Source of the DNA: Parascedosporium putredinis
Taxonomy: Eukaryota > Ascomycota > Sordariomycetes > Microascales > Microascaceae
Direction: 5' to 3'
Length of the DNA: 64,000 bases
Assembly (NCBI GenBank): GCA_949357655.1
Contig: CASHTG010000007.1
Location: forward strand, 434,001 to 498,000
Part shown: in pieces, positions 35,963 through 47,227 of the stretch
Position numbering within the stretch: position 1 is the first letter of the stretch
Layout of the letters: the number at the start of each line of letters is the position of its first letter
Translations under genes and position numbers: made by a program
Notes under the pieces: model-generated
What the model was told of the DNA's origin: nothing
The model's input: the letters and a program-made list of their open reading frames with translations, nothing else
Databases searched by the model: none

Positions 35963-36586
35963 GGCTCGACACATCTTTTCTTGGGGTGGATTCTTTTTTA
36001 CGTTTGGCTCATGATTTGTCTTTTGTAATGATATCTTGATTTAATTCTACTTCTAGCGGGACAGGAGGCACGGCGCTGCACACGGGGAATACACATACCA
36101 AAATATTTGAACGGGACTCTTCTCGGGAAAGCGAGCGCACTTGCCAATCATCAAATCATCAATTGCATTGCACGATGCTGCTAAGCTAATGGATCCTTAC
36201 AAACGTCATCCAATTTCCCTTTCCACCCATTTTCGTGAAAAAAGGGCCAATAATCCTACACAAGAACAAGCAAACAGAAAACCAAAGACCAAAAAGTCTC
36301 CGCGTAACTTTGCGTTAACTTTGCGTGTTCCCCCCTTCCCTTTCATCACTTGGAAGCGAGAGAAGACGAAAGCCGAAACAGAGCCTTGCGACCCAAGCTC
36401 CCCGTCTTCAAAAACGAAGGCTTCTTGCCGCCCCCGTGCGCAATCGACCCGCTCCCGCTGTCGCTCCCCTCGCCTATGCCCTTTCCTCCCCATGCGGCCC
36501 GAGACCCCCGCAGCACCGTGCGCCTCGTTGAGGTGGTGCTGCTCGTCGTCCCCGTCCTTGACTCCGCCCTCGGGCCGCTCCCAATC
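35963..36586. other. Spacer between convergent genes
   Basis: 3' flanks of fta1 and the DUF4139 gene. It holds A-rich stretches and short accidental frames; no gene is supported. Confidence 0.55.
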
Positions 36587-39154
36587 CTAGCATTGAATCA
36601 CGTGTTCGCCCGCCGGCGCCGCGACTTCGTACTCGAGCGCGAGCTTGACCGACTTGCCTGCCTTGAGGCTGACCTCCCACGAGATCTCGTTCTCCTTGCG
36701 CAGCAGCGCCGTGGCCTTGCCCCACTCCTTGTTGTCCGGGCCGTCGCGTCCGGGCATTCCCGAGTTCACGGCGGCGCCGCCCGAGACGAGCCCGCGCGGC
36801 GCGTGGATGGCTACGCGGAGGCGCTCGTCCTCCGAGATGGGCACCTGGTCGAACACGTAAATGGACGCGGCCTTGCCCGCGGCCGCCTTGGTGTTGGTCA
36901 GCGTCACCGTGCGCGTGTAGATGGAGCTGTCCTCCTTGGAGAAGAGGCCGGTCGTGGACCGGCGCACCTCGGGCTGCGGGTAGGACACGCGGATCGCCGG
37001 GTCCACGCCCAGGCTGAGCAGGAACGAGTCGCCCGCGCTGCATCGCGGGATGCGCGTGCGGCCCATGAAGCTGCCGTCCAGCGTCAGCCCCGCAGGTCCG
37101 CGCAGCAGGGTGAGCTTGCTGCCGTTGCGGAGCTTGGCCTTGAGGAAGGCGACGGGGCGGTACTTGGCCACCACGGTGTGGTTGAAGACCACGTTGGAGA
37201 AGTTGATGCGCGCGATGCGCTGCTTGGACGCGCGGCTGCGGGGCGTCAAGGTGCGCAAGCCCGGCAAGTCGTACGTAGTTGTCAGACCCGTCTCCTCCAT
37301 AGCCGAGTCCTCAAAGTCGAGCTCGGGCGCGGGCTCGAGCATAGTCTCGTCATCCCCACCCTCATCCCCGCTACTATCACCACCATCACCGCCGCCGCCG
37401 CCGCCGCTCGCCATGCGGCTGCCGGGCGGGGCGCGCCAAAGAGATCGACGGGTCCGCCACGCGTCCGCACTGACTCACTCACCGCCGGCGCAAACGAAGA
37501 GGCCATGGCAAAGGATGAGTTGGCGGCCGCCTTGGCCTTCTTCACCAGGGGCGCGGGAGGGGCCCTGCTCAGCTGGAGTCGGGGAGCAGAGAATGCGTTG
37601 GAGCCGCCGCCAGAGACGTAGTTGTTCCGCAGGTCGCGCTCGGCGTGCTCGATCTGGGCCATCTGCATCATCTGGACCTTGTTCTTTGCGGCGTCGGCGG
37701 CCTGCCGGGCCTGGGTGGCGGTAGCCAGGTTGTTGTCGTTCTCGGCCCACAGGCCAAAGAGCTCGCCGCGGGGCTTCTGGATGGTCTGCTGCTTGTAGCG
37801 CTGCACCTCCCAGGTCACCTGCTCGCTGCGCTCCTCGCGGCTGTTGAGTGCGTCGCTCGCGTAGACACCGTGGCTCTTGTTGCCGAGCTTGACGTGCCAG
37901 GGCACGAGGCTGGGCAGAGCATCCTCCAGACCAGAGAAGGAGGTCTGCGAGGTGGATAGGATAATCTTGGTGTTGCGCCAGGTCTCCGAGGTGGCGTTGG
38001 TGAGCTTGGCCTCGAACGAGAGCGTCGCCGTGTTGCTGGTGGTGGAGAGCTGGAGGTCGTAGCTGGGGGCCCAGAAGGCGGACGAGGTGACGTACGAGAT
38101 GACGAGGTCGCACTTGGCCGAGGACGACGACGACGGGTTCTCACCTCCCTCGGTACCGGCCGAGGCCGCGGCATCCTGCTGGAGGGCGGGATCCTTCTCC
38201 TTGAGGAGTTGGAGGTCCGCCTCGCTGGAGATGGAGCTGCGGCGCGAGGACACGGGAGTGTAAGCGGAAGCGTCAAGGGTGACGGTAACGGCATAGTGGA
38301 ACTTGGGCCAAAAGGCAGCGCGCTCCTTCTTGATCCTCTCACGCTCACGCTCCTTGTCGCGGCGCTTGCCCCGCTGGCGCTGCTGCTTCTTTACCGCGGC
38401 GCGACGCTCCTTCTCGAGCTTCTTATTCCACTGCTTTACCGCCTTCGCCTCGAGCTTCGCCACCTCGGAGCGTTGGCTGCGGACATCCTTGAGCTGCTTC
38501 TCCGCGGTGCGAAGCTCGACCTGTGCGGTCTTGTGGTCGGCAAAGACCTTTTCGCGCTCGGTGCGGTAGGAGTCGAGCCCCTGCTCGATGGCGATGGGGT
38601 GCTCGCGCTCCTTATCAAGGGAGTTTCCGTAGGCATCGAGGATGGCCAGGCGGCGGGAGGCGCTCTGTATGCGCTCGCGCGCGCTATCGGCCTGGTCATT
38701 GAGCAGGGTGATGCGGTCGTCGATAGCCTCGAGCTGGGCGTCATGGCCAAAATCGGGCTTCTCCTGCAACTCGTCGAAATCAAGCTACAGTCGGTATCGT
38801 CCTCCTCTTCGGAGGGTAGAAGTCATCAAACGAGGCGAGGTTGGCGACCAGATCGACGGAAATGTCCGAGATGGTAGCAGACCCTGTGCCCTCGACTTTT
38901 ATGGACTCTTCGTCTAGAGTAGGGGTAAGGCCGATAATGGTAATTTCATTGAGGCCGGGCTAGAGAAAGAGAATAGAAGAGACTCTTGTTAGTGATTTGA
39001 ATCGTTGCTTGGATGGGTTGGCAGCTTAGCTACTACTTACAGCGAGCTGAAGATCCTTCACCTCACGCACAATCTGTGCGCGCGAAGGGAAAAGTGTGAC
39101 AGACTTGGTGTCTAGGTCACGCAGGTTCAATTCCTGCTTGACAACGTTGTCCAT
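36587..39154 (-). CDS. DUF4140/DUF4139 protein (mucoidy inhibitor A-like, F37C4.5 type)
   Basis: The start at 39154 (MDNVVKQELNLRDL) is followed by VTLFPSRAQIVREV, the N-terminal DUF4140 block. One intron (38961-39040, 80 nt) joins LQLA to PGLNEITIIGL, then DEESIKVEGTG and NLASFDDFYP. A long coiled coil follows (LEAIDDRITLLND to a KERERERIKKER region). The DUF4139 part follows with VISYVTSSAFWAPSYDLQL, NATSETWRNTKIILST and, near the C-terminus, FSNVVFNHTVVAKYRP, FLKAKLRNGSKLTLLRGP and SWEVSLKAGKSVKLALEYE. The family is widespread in eukaryotes and bacteria, with no agreed biochemical role. Breaks: two near 38770-38810 and one near 37415-37440. The total is about 830 residues. Confidence 0.88.
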
Positions 39155-40691
39155 GGTGGGCGATGAGCGGTGACCGAATAGCCCGTAATAAAAGCGAAAA
39201 GAACAGAAGAGAAAGGCGGGGATATCGACCGGGTGTGTTATCGATGGGGGCGTTTTTAAATTATCCAAAGCTCCCAATTGCGAAATGGATCCTCAAATCG
39301 AAACTTCTTGGCCACGATTGAGGGAGTTGAATGCGAAGAGGGTTCACAAAGGTGAGAGGGAGTTTGGCGGCCAGCAGCAGCTCGGGGAGGACAACCCACG
39401 CCCCTTCTTATATATCCATCCCACCACATGCATACTCCTCGGTTTCAACTGTGCAGGCCTATCAAGGTCAGGTCAGGGGAGGGGCAGGAGCCGATCAATT
39501 GCGTTGCTACCCATTGACGCTAAAACCCAAGGGAAGCTCCCTGAGCTCCCTTCAGCCCTGGCGAACCATCCCTGTTTGGTGCATAGTGACATTGTGCCAG
39601 GCAACCGAGCAAAAGGATCCTCGAGAGTGCGTTACTGGTCAATGAAGCTTGTCAGCACAACAAAAGAAAAGGTTGGTGCCTTGCTCTCCCCTCGTGCCAT
39701 CAGCCTCTGCGCCACGCAATTTCACCCCTTGAGATCGGTTGCCTCCAGGGGCGGATACGCGGGGAGGGGCTTTGGTTCGCCGAATAGGACTTGGCGCACA
39801 CGCAACCTTGGAACAACAGCTCTCGATGGCCTTGCCAACTCGTCAAGCGAAGAACAAGGACGAACAGAAACAGAGATTTCTCCCATTCCTTCATTTTCTG
39901 TTCCGGTGCCTAACGGCGGGGAATCCACGTGGCTCAGGTGCCTAGGCCTTTGTTAATGAAATCCGAACGGTCTTGAGAGCTATCGAGCTTAGGCATGTGC
40001 AATTCGTTTTCCAGGCTCCGGCTCGAGATTGCCGGCTTCGAGTCCTTCCAAGAGACACTGCTACCCTGCACAGCCACACTATTCCCGTGTGTGTCGCCGC
40101 CGCCCCTGCGTCTAGTGCCGTCCCTAGTAAAAATTTATCAGGACCAAACCGATTATTCTTTGGAAATCCCACGACAACACGAGAAAATTGAAAGGCGGCG
40201 CTCGGTCATCCATATCCCAGCAACCCAAGACTTTCTCTCTCGAAATGAAGAGCGTATAGCCGTCAACCCCAGTTTATCAACTTTGCAAAACGGGTCCCAT
40301 GCATCAAAAGCCAAAAAGATAGATTTCAAGTCTCGATGACTTTATACCGAGGTATATCAAAGTAATATCCGCGACCTTTCTCGTTGGCACCCAGGATAGG
40401 ACCCACCCTTCCTTCAATCATCCCTCTCTTATCGGCCGGATTCCGGATGGTGTGTCGGAGGGCTCGGCTAGAATAAGGCGCGGGCTGGACGGGCGAGCGC
40501 CTGGTGCACATCGGCTACCTACCGGGTTTGCTTGAATCATCGCCGTGTAACAAGTCAAGCAAGTGACGGGCTTTCCAATCGGGGGTCTGGCCCCCATTTC
40601 CGTGTCCGCCATCGTCATTGACCTTTCTCATTTGCCATGCTTGCCTCGCCATCTTTTTTCTTCCGCCCTTAGTAGCAGGACTTTTCATATC
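39155..40691. other. Spacer, no supported gene
   Basis: A plus-strand frame of 223 codons (39285-39956) begins with MDPQIETSW but has random composition and no motif; it may overlap the DUF4139 promoter. Nothing else was seen. Confidence 0.45.
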
Positions 40692-41052
40692 CTATTCTTC
40701 TCGAAGCATTTGTCTTGCTGCTCCAATGCTAAGCAGTAAAGCCAAAGCCACTCTTGTGTCCGAGGAGCGTGCCGTGCAATTGAGATAACCCACCACTTGC
40801 CATTGGCCCCTTGCATCAGCTCCCTCTAGCACAAACGTTTTGCCCGGCCCCAACTCTGCTTCAATCCTCGCAATCGCCGCCAGCGCGATGACATCTGCCA
40901 ATTGCCCGTCAGGCTCTGAAGCAACTGTCGTGGTCAGCACTAATATCCAATAACACTGCCAAAAGGACAAACCCTACATTGGTAACCTGGAGAGCCCACC
41001 CGAATGCGCCAAGGAGAGCAAGGCTGGACTTCTTTTTTTCTTTCGCTGTCAT
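40692..41052 (-). CDS. Possible small membrane protein (weak call)
   Basis: The start at 41052 gives MTAKEKKKSSLALLGAFG, a lysine cluster followed by a hydrophobic helix of about 25 residues. The frame then ends, while the overlapping frame carries ASEPDGQLADVIALAAIARI, ELGPGKTFVLEGAD and a second hydrophobic segment, ending REE and a TAG at 40692. The two halves would join if the frame shifts near 40965-40985. I do not recognise the family, and no clean intron explains the change of frame. It could also be chance. Confidence 0.3.
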
Positions 41053-41558
41053 TTTCTGTGCAGTCCCTGGCGCTTATCCTCCGTCCGTGACGTGATGCAT
41101 TGATTTTCAAGTGCTGTGCGCTGCTGCGCTGTCCTGCAAGCTGCACGCACGTCGGTCAGTCTGGTGCCCGTCCGACGCCCCGGTCCGCAGAATGGGCCAC
41201 TTCTTTTTCCGCCAGCTTCCCACTTCCCAGCCACCCAGATAATTGTCGCCTCCTTGATGCATCACATCACGCCTGACCTTTTTTCCCTCTTTTAACCCCG
41301 AATTGTTTTTTGTCCGCATTCGAACCTTTGGCGACGGTGTTCCTCCTACCTACCCCTTTTTTCCTTTCTTCCTGCCTTACACAATCTCCCTTTCCTTTTT
41401 CCTATTCACCGCACATTCCAAGTCTCGGTCCCTCGGGCAGCTCGGCAACGCAACGTTGACACTCCCCCGCCTGACAAGCCAAAAGAATCCACTTGGTTTT
41501 TACCGCCGATAGCCAGGCGACACAAACACCAGACTTGTCGGAATTTCGAGAATACAAT
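41053..41558. other. Promoter and leader of the membrane protein gene
   Basis: A strong pyrimidine tract (41276-41405) runs into the start at 41559, as is common for highly expressed fungal genes. No gene supported. Confidence 0.45.
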
Positions 41559-42586
41559 ATGGCCTCCCACGCCCCGGATGCCTACTCCATGTCCGGCGCT
41601 CTGCCGGACCCTCAGCCTCAATACTCGTCCTCCCAGCCGCCTCTTCCACAGTACCGCCCTGGCCAATCCTACCCGAGCCCTCCCGGGTCTCAGATGCTCG
41701 GTCCCGCTGGTCTAGAACAGCAACATTCTCAGTCACAGTCACCTCGACCACCGCGCGACGAGCGCCCAGGCTACCAGACCACAGATTCCTTTCGCCCTCA
41801 GCGCGTGAGCGGTAGTGGTCCCGGCCCTTCAGACCCTGGCAACGCCATGACCCCGCTGCTCTCTACCGCTCCTCACGACATCGTGACGGCGAGGACAAAT
41901 AGCCAGGTCGGCCTCAAGGAATTTGCCGACCTCGTCAAGAAGAGGCAAAATGCGCCACCCGGGAGCACCCTAAGCAGTGACATTGACGCCAGGATCCGTT
42001 CTACCGGGGGTTGCTGCTCCGAGATCTCAAGCTCCTGAGACTAGAGCTTCGAGATATTGCCAGGAGCAAAGAGAGCCATCGGTGGAGAAGGTGGCTTGTT
42101 GGTGGTGCCATGTAAGTTTCGCCGTTCTCTCGCATTTTTACACCTTGCTCCCCCATTTGCCAGTGCGAACGCTAACCCAAAAATAGGGCCACCTTCTTCC
42201 CAGCTGTCAAGGCCATTCTCCGCCTCGTGGCCCCTTCCTCTTCCATTGCGTCCAACGCCTCCACAGATGCGTCGTACCGTTCGGACCACGACCTCGAGAA
42301 CGCCTCCAACGACACGGAGTATGCGTTCCGCCGGAGCAAGACTCTCCTGGAACGCATCCGCACCTCGGTCCTCGGCCGCGGCGGCGTCGCCGCCTCGTTC
42401 GCCTTCTTCGTCTTCGCCGCCCTCTACGTTTTCCAAAACGAGGTCGCCCTGCGCGTCGCCAAGACCATGCACCGCCGCGTCAAAAAGCTTGTCGGCAAGA
42501 TTGAGGACGGTGGATTCGAAATCGACGAGAGGGACCTCAAGACGCTCGAGGGATGGAGGTGGAGGGTCCTGCTCTGGGGAAGGTGA
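41559..42586 (+). CDS. Proline-rich single-pass membrane protein of unknown function
   Basis: The start at 41559 (MASHAPDAYSM) opens a Pro/Gln/Ser-rich N-terminal half (residues 1-110) without fold. A charged helical region follows (GLKEFADLVKKRQ; LLLRDLKLLRLELRDIARS). An intron 42112-42186 (75 nt, CTAACCC branch) joins WRRWLVGGAM to ATFFPAVKAILRL. Near the C-terminus is a single hydrophobic segment (VAASFAFFVFAALYVF) followed by a basic helical tail (KTMHRRVKKLVGKIEDG) ending in WRVLLWGR. The length is about 318 residues. The frame slips at G5 42006-42010, and one G restores it. Topology suggests a tail-proximal anchor with a large cytosolic N-terminal part. No family is recognised. Confidence 0.65.
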
Positions 42587-43507
42587 GCGGGCAGTCGACG
42601 AGTGGCCCTTTCTCTTTCTCTAAGATGGGAGGCGAGGGGAGAGAGGGGACTGGTGACGTGGTGAAACGGTTGAGGTGAAGACCAACCCCATGCATATTGA
42701 AGCATTTTATGGCATCTCTTTTTCTGCGCAGTTTGGGCCTGCTTGTGGCCACCTCCCCTCAGTCCAACTGGTTGTGTTTGAGGGCAGTTGCAGCGTTTTT
42801 CTCATGTATTACTTGCCACGCGATTACGATGTTGAATGAGATGAGATGGAAAGTCCTACCTACCAGAATCGCAACCCTTTTTAAAGCGTATGATTATGTA
42901 CCTCCACCTCGGCTCGTGAGGTACGGAAGGATCGAACAAGTCTCCCTAGCCGCCTATTCCACACTGCTGTCCCAGGAATCGGCATCCTCACTCCCCACGC
43001 TCGCTGTGCACGCTTCAATCAATTGATGTTAACTGTGCGTTATCGTAGTGCCTGAGTAGAATTAACACAGACGAACACCCAGCCCAAAAAGACTAGAATG
43101 GGGCGTTACGCCTAGTATCTCACCTCTCGCTTGTACTACGGAGGTACATCTCGCGAATAAAAGGGAAAGGGCGATAAGAGGCGTGGGAGCAGACGAACCG
43201 ATCACATTCATGGAAGGAACGCTGGCAAGCTCTCCATGAAAATAGTTTACTCGTTAAATGAATATGTTGCGGTTACTGCATGTCTCACCAAGCTCAATGA
43301 ACGTCCCACCTCATAAACGCCAACAGCCCGTGGACGTGAAAACCCACTTCGCTCATTGATCTCCATTCATTAACCTCCGTCAACCCGCCCATGCTAGGAG
43401 CACTGCTGAAAGGATTTCTCTAGGAGGAAGGACAGGGGGCCCTAAACCCTTGATTCCTACGCCAAGTAGCTCGCTGAGACGAGGACACTCTCTGTCTCTT
43501 CGTTTAC
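42587..43507. other. Spacer upstream of mettl16
   Basis: No supported gene on either strand; only short frames. No tRNA or other RNA gene was recognised. Confidence 0.5.
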
Positions 43508-45248
43508 GATGCTTGCAGGTAAGAAGCGTCGGCGCTCCTCCACTGGCGCGTCGTCGGCCACTGCAACGACCACTGGCAGTAGCGCGCCCGCCATCCTTCC
43601 ACCCAAGTATTCCAGGCCCCCGCACCCGGCCGGACCCGGCTCCGCCGGAACCGAAGCGGATGCCTATTATCGCACGTTATACGCGACGGAACCCGATTTT
43701 CGGCAGCTAGCCCGGGACGACCCCGACTTCGCCAAAGTGTACGCCTCTGTTATTGATTTGAATTTTCTCGAGATTACACTTCTCGACATATACTTGTTCT
43801 ATTGTCTAATTTCTTCAATCCATTAGTCTCAAACATGGCCAGATTGACTTCACCGATCCCGAGTCCGTCGTCCAGCTCACGAAAACTCTACTCAAAGCAG
43901 ATTTTGGACTGCGCGTCGAGCTGCCGTTAGACAGATTATGTCCACCAGTACGTCAATGAAAAAAAAAAATGAAAAGATTCCCATCGTTCCACCAGAGTTA
44001 TTCTCCGCCCACCAGTGATGATCCATTTATACTTATTATCAAGTGTTTCCCGGCGGTTAGGTGCCCAACCGCCACAACTACATTCTTTGGCTCAAGGATC
44101 TTCTCGATACCACCTCCTACAGCCCGCCCGGGACGGAACCCGTTCGTGGGTTAGACATCGGCACCGGTGCTAGCTGCATCTACCCTCCTCGGCTGCACCC
44201 AAAGGAACTGGTCCTTTGTCGGAACAGGTATGAGCTAAATCCACCACATCTCCACGGATCCCTTCTTCTCTATTCATCTCTCATCATCATCTACTAATGC
44301 CAACATACTTCCGCCTCCCCTAGACATTGACGAAGCAAGCCTCGCCCACGCCTCCCACAACATCTCCACCAACGCCCTCACCCCCGCATCACCCTCCTCC
44401 ACCGCAACCCCACCTCCCCGCTCATCCCCACCACCCACCTCCCCTTCTCCTTTTCCATGACCAACCCCCTTCTACGCCTCCCGCGCCGAACTCGACGCCC
44501 TCGCCGCCCAAAAGTCCCGCCCCCGCTCACCGCCTGCACCGGCAGCCCCTCCGAAATGGTCACCCCCGGCGGCGAAGTCGCCTTCATCACCAAACGCCTC
44601 CTGCCCGAGTCCCTCGCCCTGCGCGAGCAAGTCGGCTGGTACACGGCCATGCTGGGCAAGCACACGAGCGTCTTCGCCGTCGTCGACGCCCTGCGCGCCG
44701 CCGGCATCGACAACTATGCCGTGACCGAGTTCGTCCAGGGCAGCAAGACGCGCCGCTGGGCCGTGGGCTGGAGCTTCGGCCCCATGCGGCCCGACGAACA
44801 CGTCTGCCGCCGCATGGACGAGCCCTCGTGGCGCAGCGTCCTGCCCGCCCCCGTGCGGCACGACGTTTTTGCCGCGGGAGCGGGCTCTGTTGGCACCGAG
44901 CGCCTGGTCGCGGGCGTCAATGCCCTCGGGCAGGCGCTGGAGCTCGCGGAGTGGGTGTGGGACGAGGCGGAGTCGTCGGGCCGCGGGAGGGCGAGGCAGA
45001 ACGTGTGGAGCCGGGCGTGGCGGCGCAAGAAGATGCGCGCGGAGAAGGATGGAGAGGCTGGGGCGGCGGATTTGGAAACGGGACTCGGGGGTAAGGATGC
45101 TGCCTGCGCGATTGGGTTCAAGCTCTCCGTCGTCGTAGGGTTCGAGGAGGTCAAAGTCATTTGTCGGTGGACGGAGGGGCACGACCACCTGCTGTTAGAG
45201 AGTCTATTGGGGTTTCTACGAACGCGGATCAGCAGTCTGATGAAGTAG
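43508..45248 (+). CDS. mettl16: METTL16-family RNA N6-adenosine methyltransferase
   Basis: Exons 43508-43738, 43827-43947, 44061-44227 and 44324-45248; donors include two GTACG types, and the third intron has a CTACTAATGC branch region. The start MLAGKKRRRSS gives a basic N-terminus. Family blocks: FTDPESVVQLTKTLL, LPLDRLCPP, VPNRHNYILWLKDLL, the SAM-binding RGLDIGTGASCIYP, WSFVGTDID, then SMTNP..FYASRAEL, TPGGEVAFI, VGWYTAMLGKHTSV and NYAVTEFVQGSKTRRWAVGWSF. METTL16 methylates the U6 snRNA ACAGAG box and structured RNAs in the nucleus. It is absent from budding yeast. Breaks: CCC 44183-44185, C5 44380-44384, C5 44465-44469 (inside the catalytic NPPF motif, two bases short) and C4 44521-44524. 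With them restored, all motifs are continuous at about 470 residues. Confidence 0.9.
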
Positions 45249-46549
45249 AGTAAAGTGAACAATTTTGGGCGGTTTGTATTATAGGTAGGAATATCATGAA
45301 TTCTTCTTTCCATATCCTAGAACGCGGATCGATGATAATCCAACCCCATCATCAATTCACAAAGTATCAAAGGCCGCTCCAAAGTGTTGATGCTTCATCG
45401 TGTGCCACACAGAGGTTGCTGCAACTTTCTCATTACCAGCTAGACCACACACAAGTGAGCCAGCCCATTCCACTATACCCTCTGAGCCAGTCTCTTGAAT
45501 TGTAACAAGCCCGGGTATCAAAACGCACCATCCACAACGACCGTACGCTGGTACGCAACCCCAAGTTAGCCGCCGGCTCACCTAATTCGCACGCAAACTA
45601 TCAGTGGCGCCATTAGGTTCTGTATATTGCCGTGTGACAATGGCCAGCTGACCAGCACCACAGTCTGCGAAACAATCGGCGCGAGGAAATAAAAATGTAC
45701 ACATAGACTATCGTGCCAAGACCTAGTCGGTCACTCACATCACACAAGATCAGCCCGCGAAGCTCAAACGGGCAGGCCTTAGCAGTGTGCGAAGAAACAA
45801 AGCTGAAGCTGGGGCAATTGAGAGGGCTCATTCATAGTGGATCTTCGTTGAGGCGCGAGCAAAGAACGCGATCGGCGGGGAGAGGCCGGACAAGCCATCA
45901 TGCAGCCTGGTAAACCTCCGAGCGCCAACGTGCCATGCCAAGAAGAGTCCAAACAACACAGGTGTTTGGAAATTTTATTCTGATACAGTACAACATGGAG
46001 TCACACGTAATTGAGTGGGTTGTATGAATGGCCCCAACAACTTGGATTTCTTCATCAAGAAACTATTGGGAGATGCTAAAGAGATAGACCTTCCTTTCCT
46101 TTAGAACTATCTTCGCTCGTGCTCGACCCGGCTCCTTGGTCCAACAAGAAATGGCAGCAGTCGCAATGACTCATGCCCTCCTCGTCCGGACAAAGAAGCG
46201 CGGTAACAACCGCAAACTCCTTCCCTCCAGTGAGCAACTACTGTGTGGTTGACCCAACTATGATGATGATACAGTGGCTCTGCCCAAAACGCCGGTTGTT
46301 AACCCTAGCCCCCATGCGCTGCAAATCTAAGACCCATGATATGATGAAAATGAAATAGATGCTAGTAAAGGGGAAAAAATAAACGAAGTGAAATGGGGTG
46401 GGTATGGAGAAGAAAAATAAAAGAAAAAGGCGGAAAAAGAAAACGGCCCCTATGAAAATGCTTCGGCCCAACTCTCTTGAGATGCCGGCCCCCTCAGCCC
46501 TCACCGCTCTAGTCAGTAGACTGTCCCCCACCATAACGACAAAAGATAG
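45249..46549. other. Spacer, no supported gene
   Basis: Only short frames on both strands. The 3' end of mettl16 and of the secreted protein at 46550 lie at its borders. Confidence 0.5.
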
Positions 46550-47227
46550 TTAGGCACCTGCTGTAGGGAGGCATGCAAACACAAGAGTCGTAGTGGGAGT
46601 CGCAGCGGTGACGGTAGTCTCCTTGCGCACAACGGGGCCAAGGCCCATTGGAATGGTCGTGGCTACGACATTGGCGCAACCGTTGCAGTCGACGGAGCTG
46701 GTGGTCGTTTCCGTGGCTGGCCAGACGGTGAGGGTCGGGACGAGATCCAGATGTAGTAGTGAGGAGATAGTCGTAGTGCAGGTGTCGGCTTGAGGTAACG
46801 AATCATCGTCCCGACGAACGAGTTCAAGACGAGCCATAGGGTCTTGGGTCTGGGTCGGCCGGCATCGGAAGTTGGTGATGGTGGTGGTTCCTGGGGCGCG
46901 GACAGTTGTAGAGGGGCTGTTCGAAGGACCATCCAAGGACTCCTTGATAAATAAGTTGGGGCAGGAGCCACAGTGTATGAGAGCAGTGGCAGTCTCGATA
47001 ACATCGTAAAGCGTGCGGGTGGGTGAGGGCCGAGTGTCAGGATATCGCGTAAGGGTCATGGTGCAACCCGTAGGATCGCCAGGCAACGCGGCGGGAGATA
47101 GTGACGATGTCGTTTCTCCGACTGATCCTATCCGTTCTTGAGAATGGAAGGCGATGGGCCCTCGGGGTGTGGGTCCCGCAATAGCTAAAGCGGCGAGCGC
47201 TAAGATAGTCATGGCTCTGGAGGCCAT
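46550..47227 (-). CDS. Secreted two-module CxGC protein A (unknown function)
   Basis: An intact, intron-free 225-residue frame starts at 47227 with a signal peptide (MASRAMTILALAALAIAG). The mature part is Thr/Pro/Ser-rich and contains two similar modules. Each has a C-T-x-T-I/L start (GCTMTLT; TCTTTIS), 25-40 residues rich in Thr, and a close with C-G-S-C (LIHCGSCPN) or C-N-G-C (VDCNGCANVV). The second module ends in GLGPVVRKETTVT and a final FACLP. The even cysteine count suggests disulfide-bonded extracellular modules. A relative lies 3.4 kb away at 50630-51405. I know no enzymatic motif in it. It may be a cell-surface or effector-like protein (inference). Confidence 0.75.
   Translation of the reverse strand: MASRAMTILALAALAIAGPTPRGPIAFHSQERIGSVGETTSSLSPAALPGDPTGCTMTLTRYPDTRPSPTRTLYDVIETATALIHCGSCPNLFIKESLDGPSNSPSTTVRAPGTTTITNFRCRPTQTQDPMARLELVRRDDDSLPQADTCTTTISSLLHLDLVPTLTVWPATETTTSSVDCNGCANVVATTIPMGLGPVVRKETTVTAATPTTTLVFACLPTAGA

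Noticed and set aside
39285..39956. 223-codon frame on the plus strand
   Set aside because: Random-looking composition and no family-like block; lies in a divergent promoter region.
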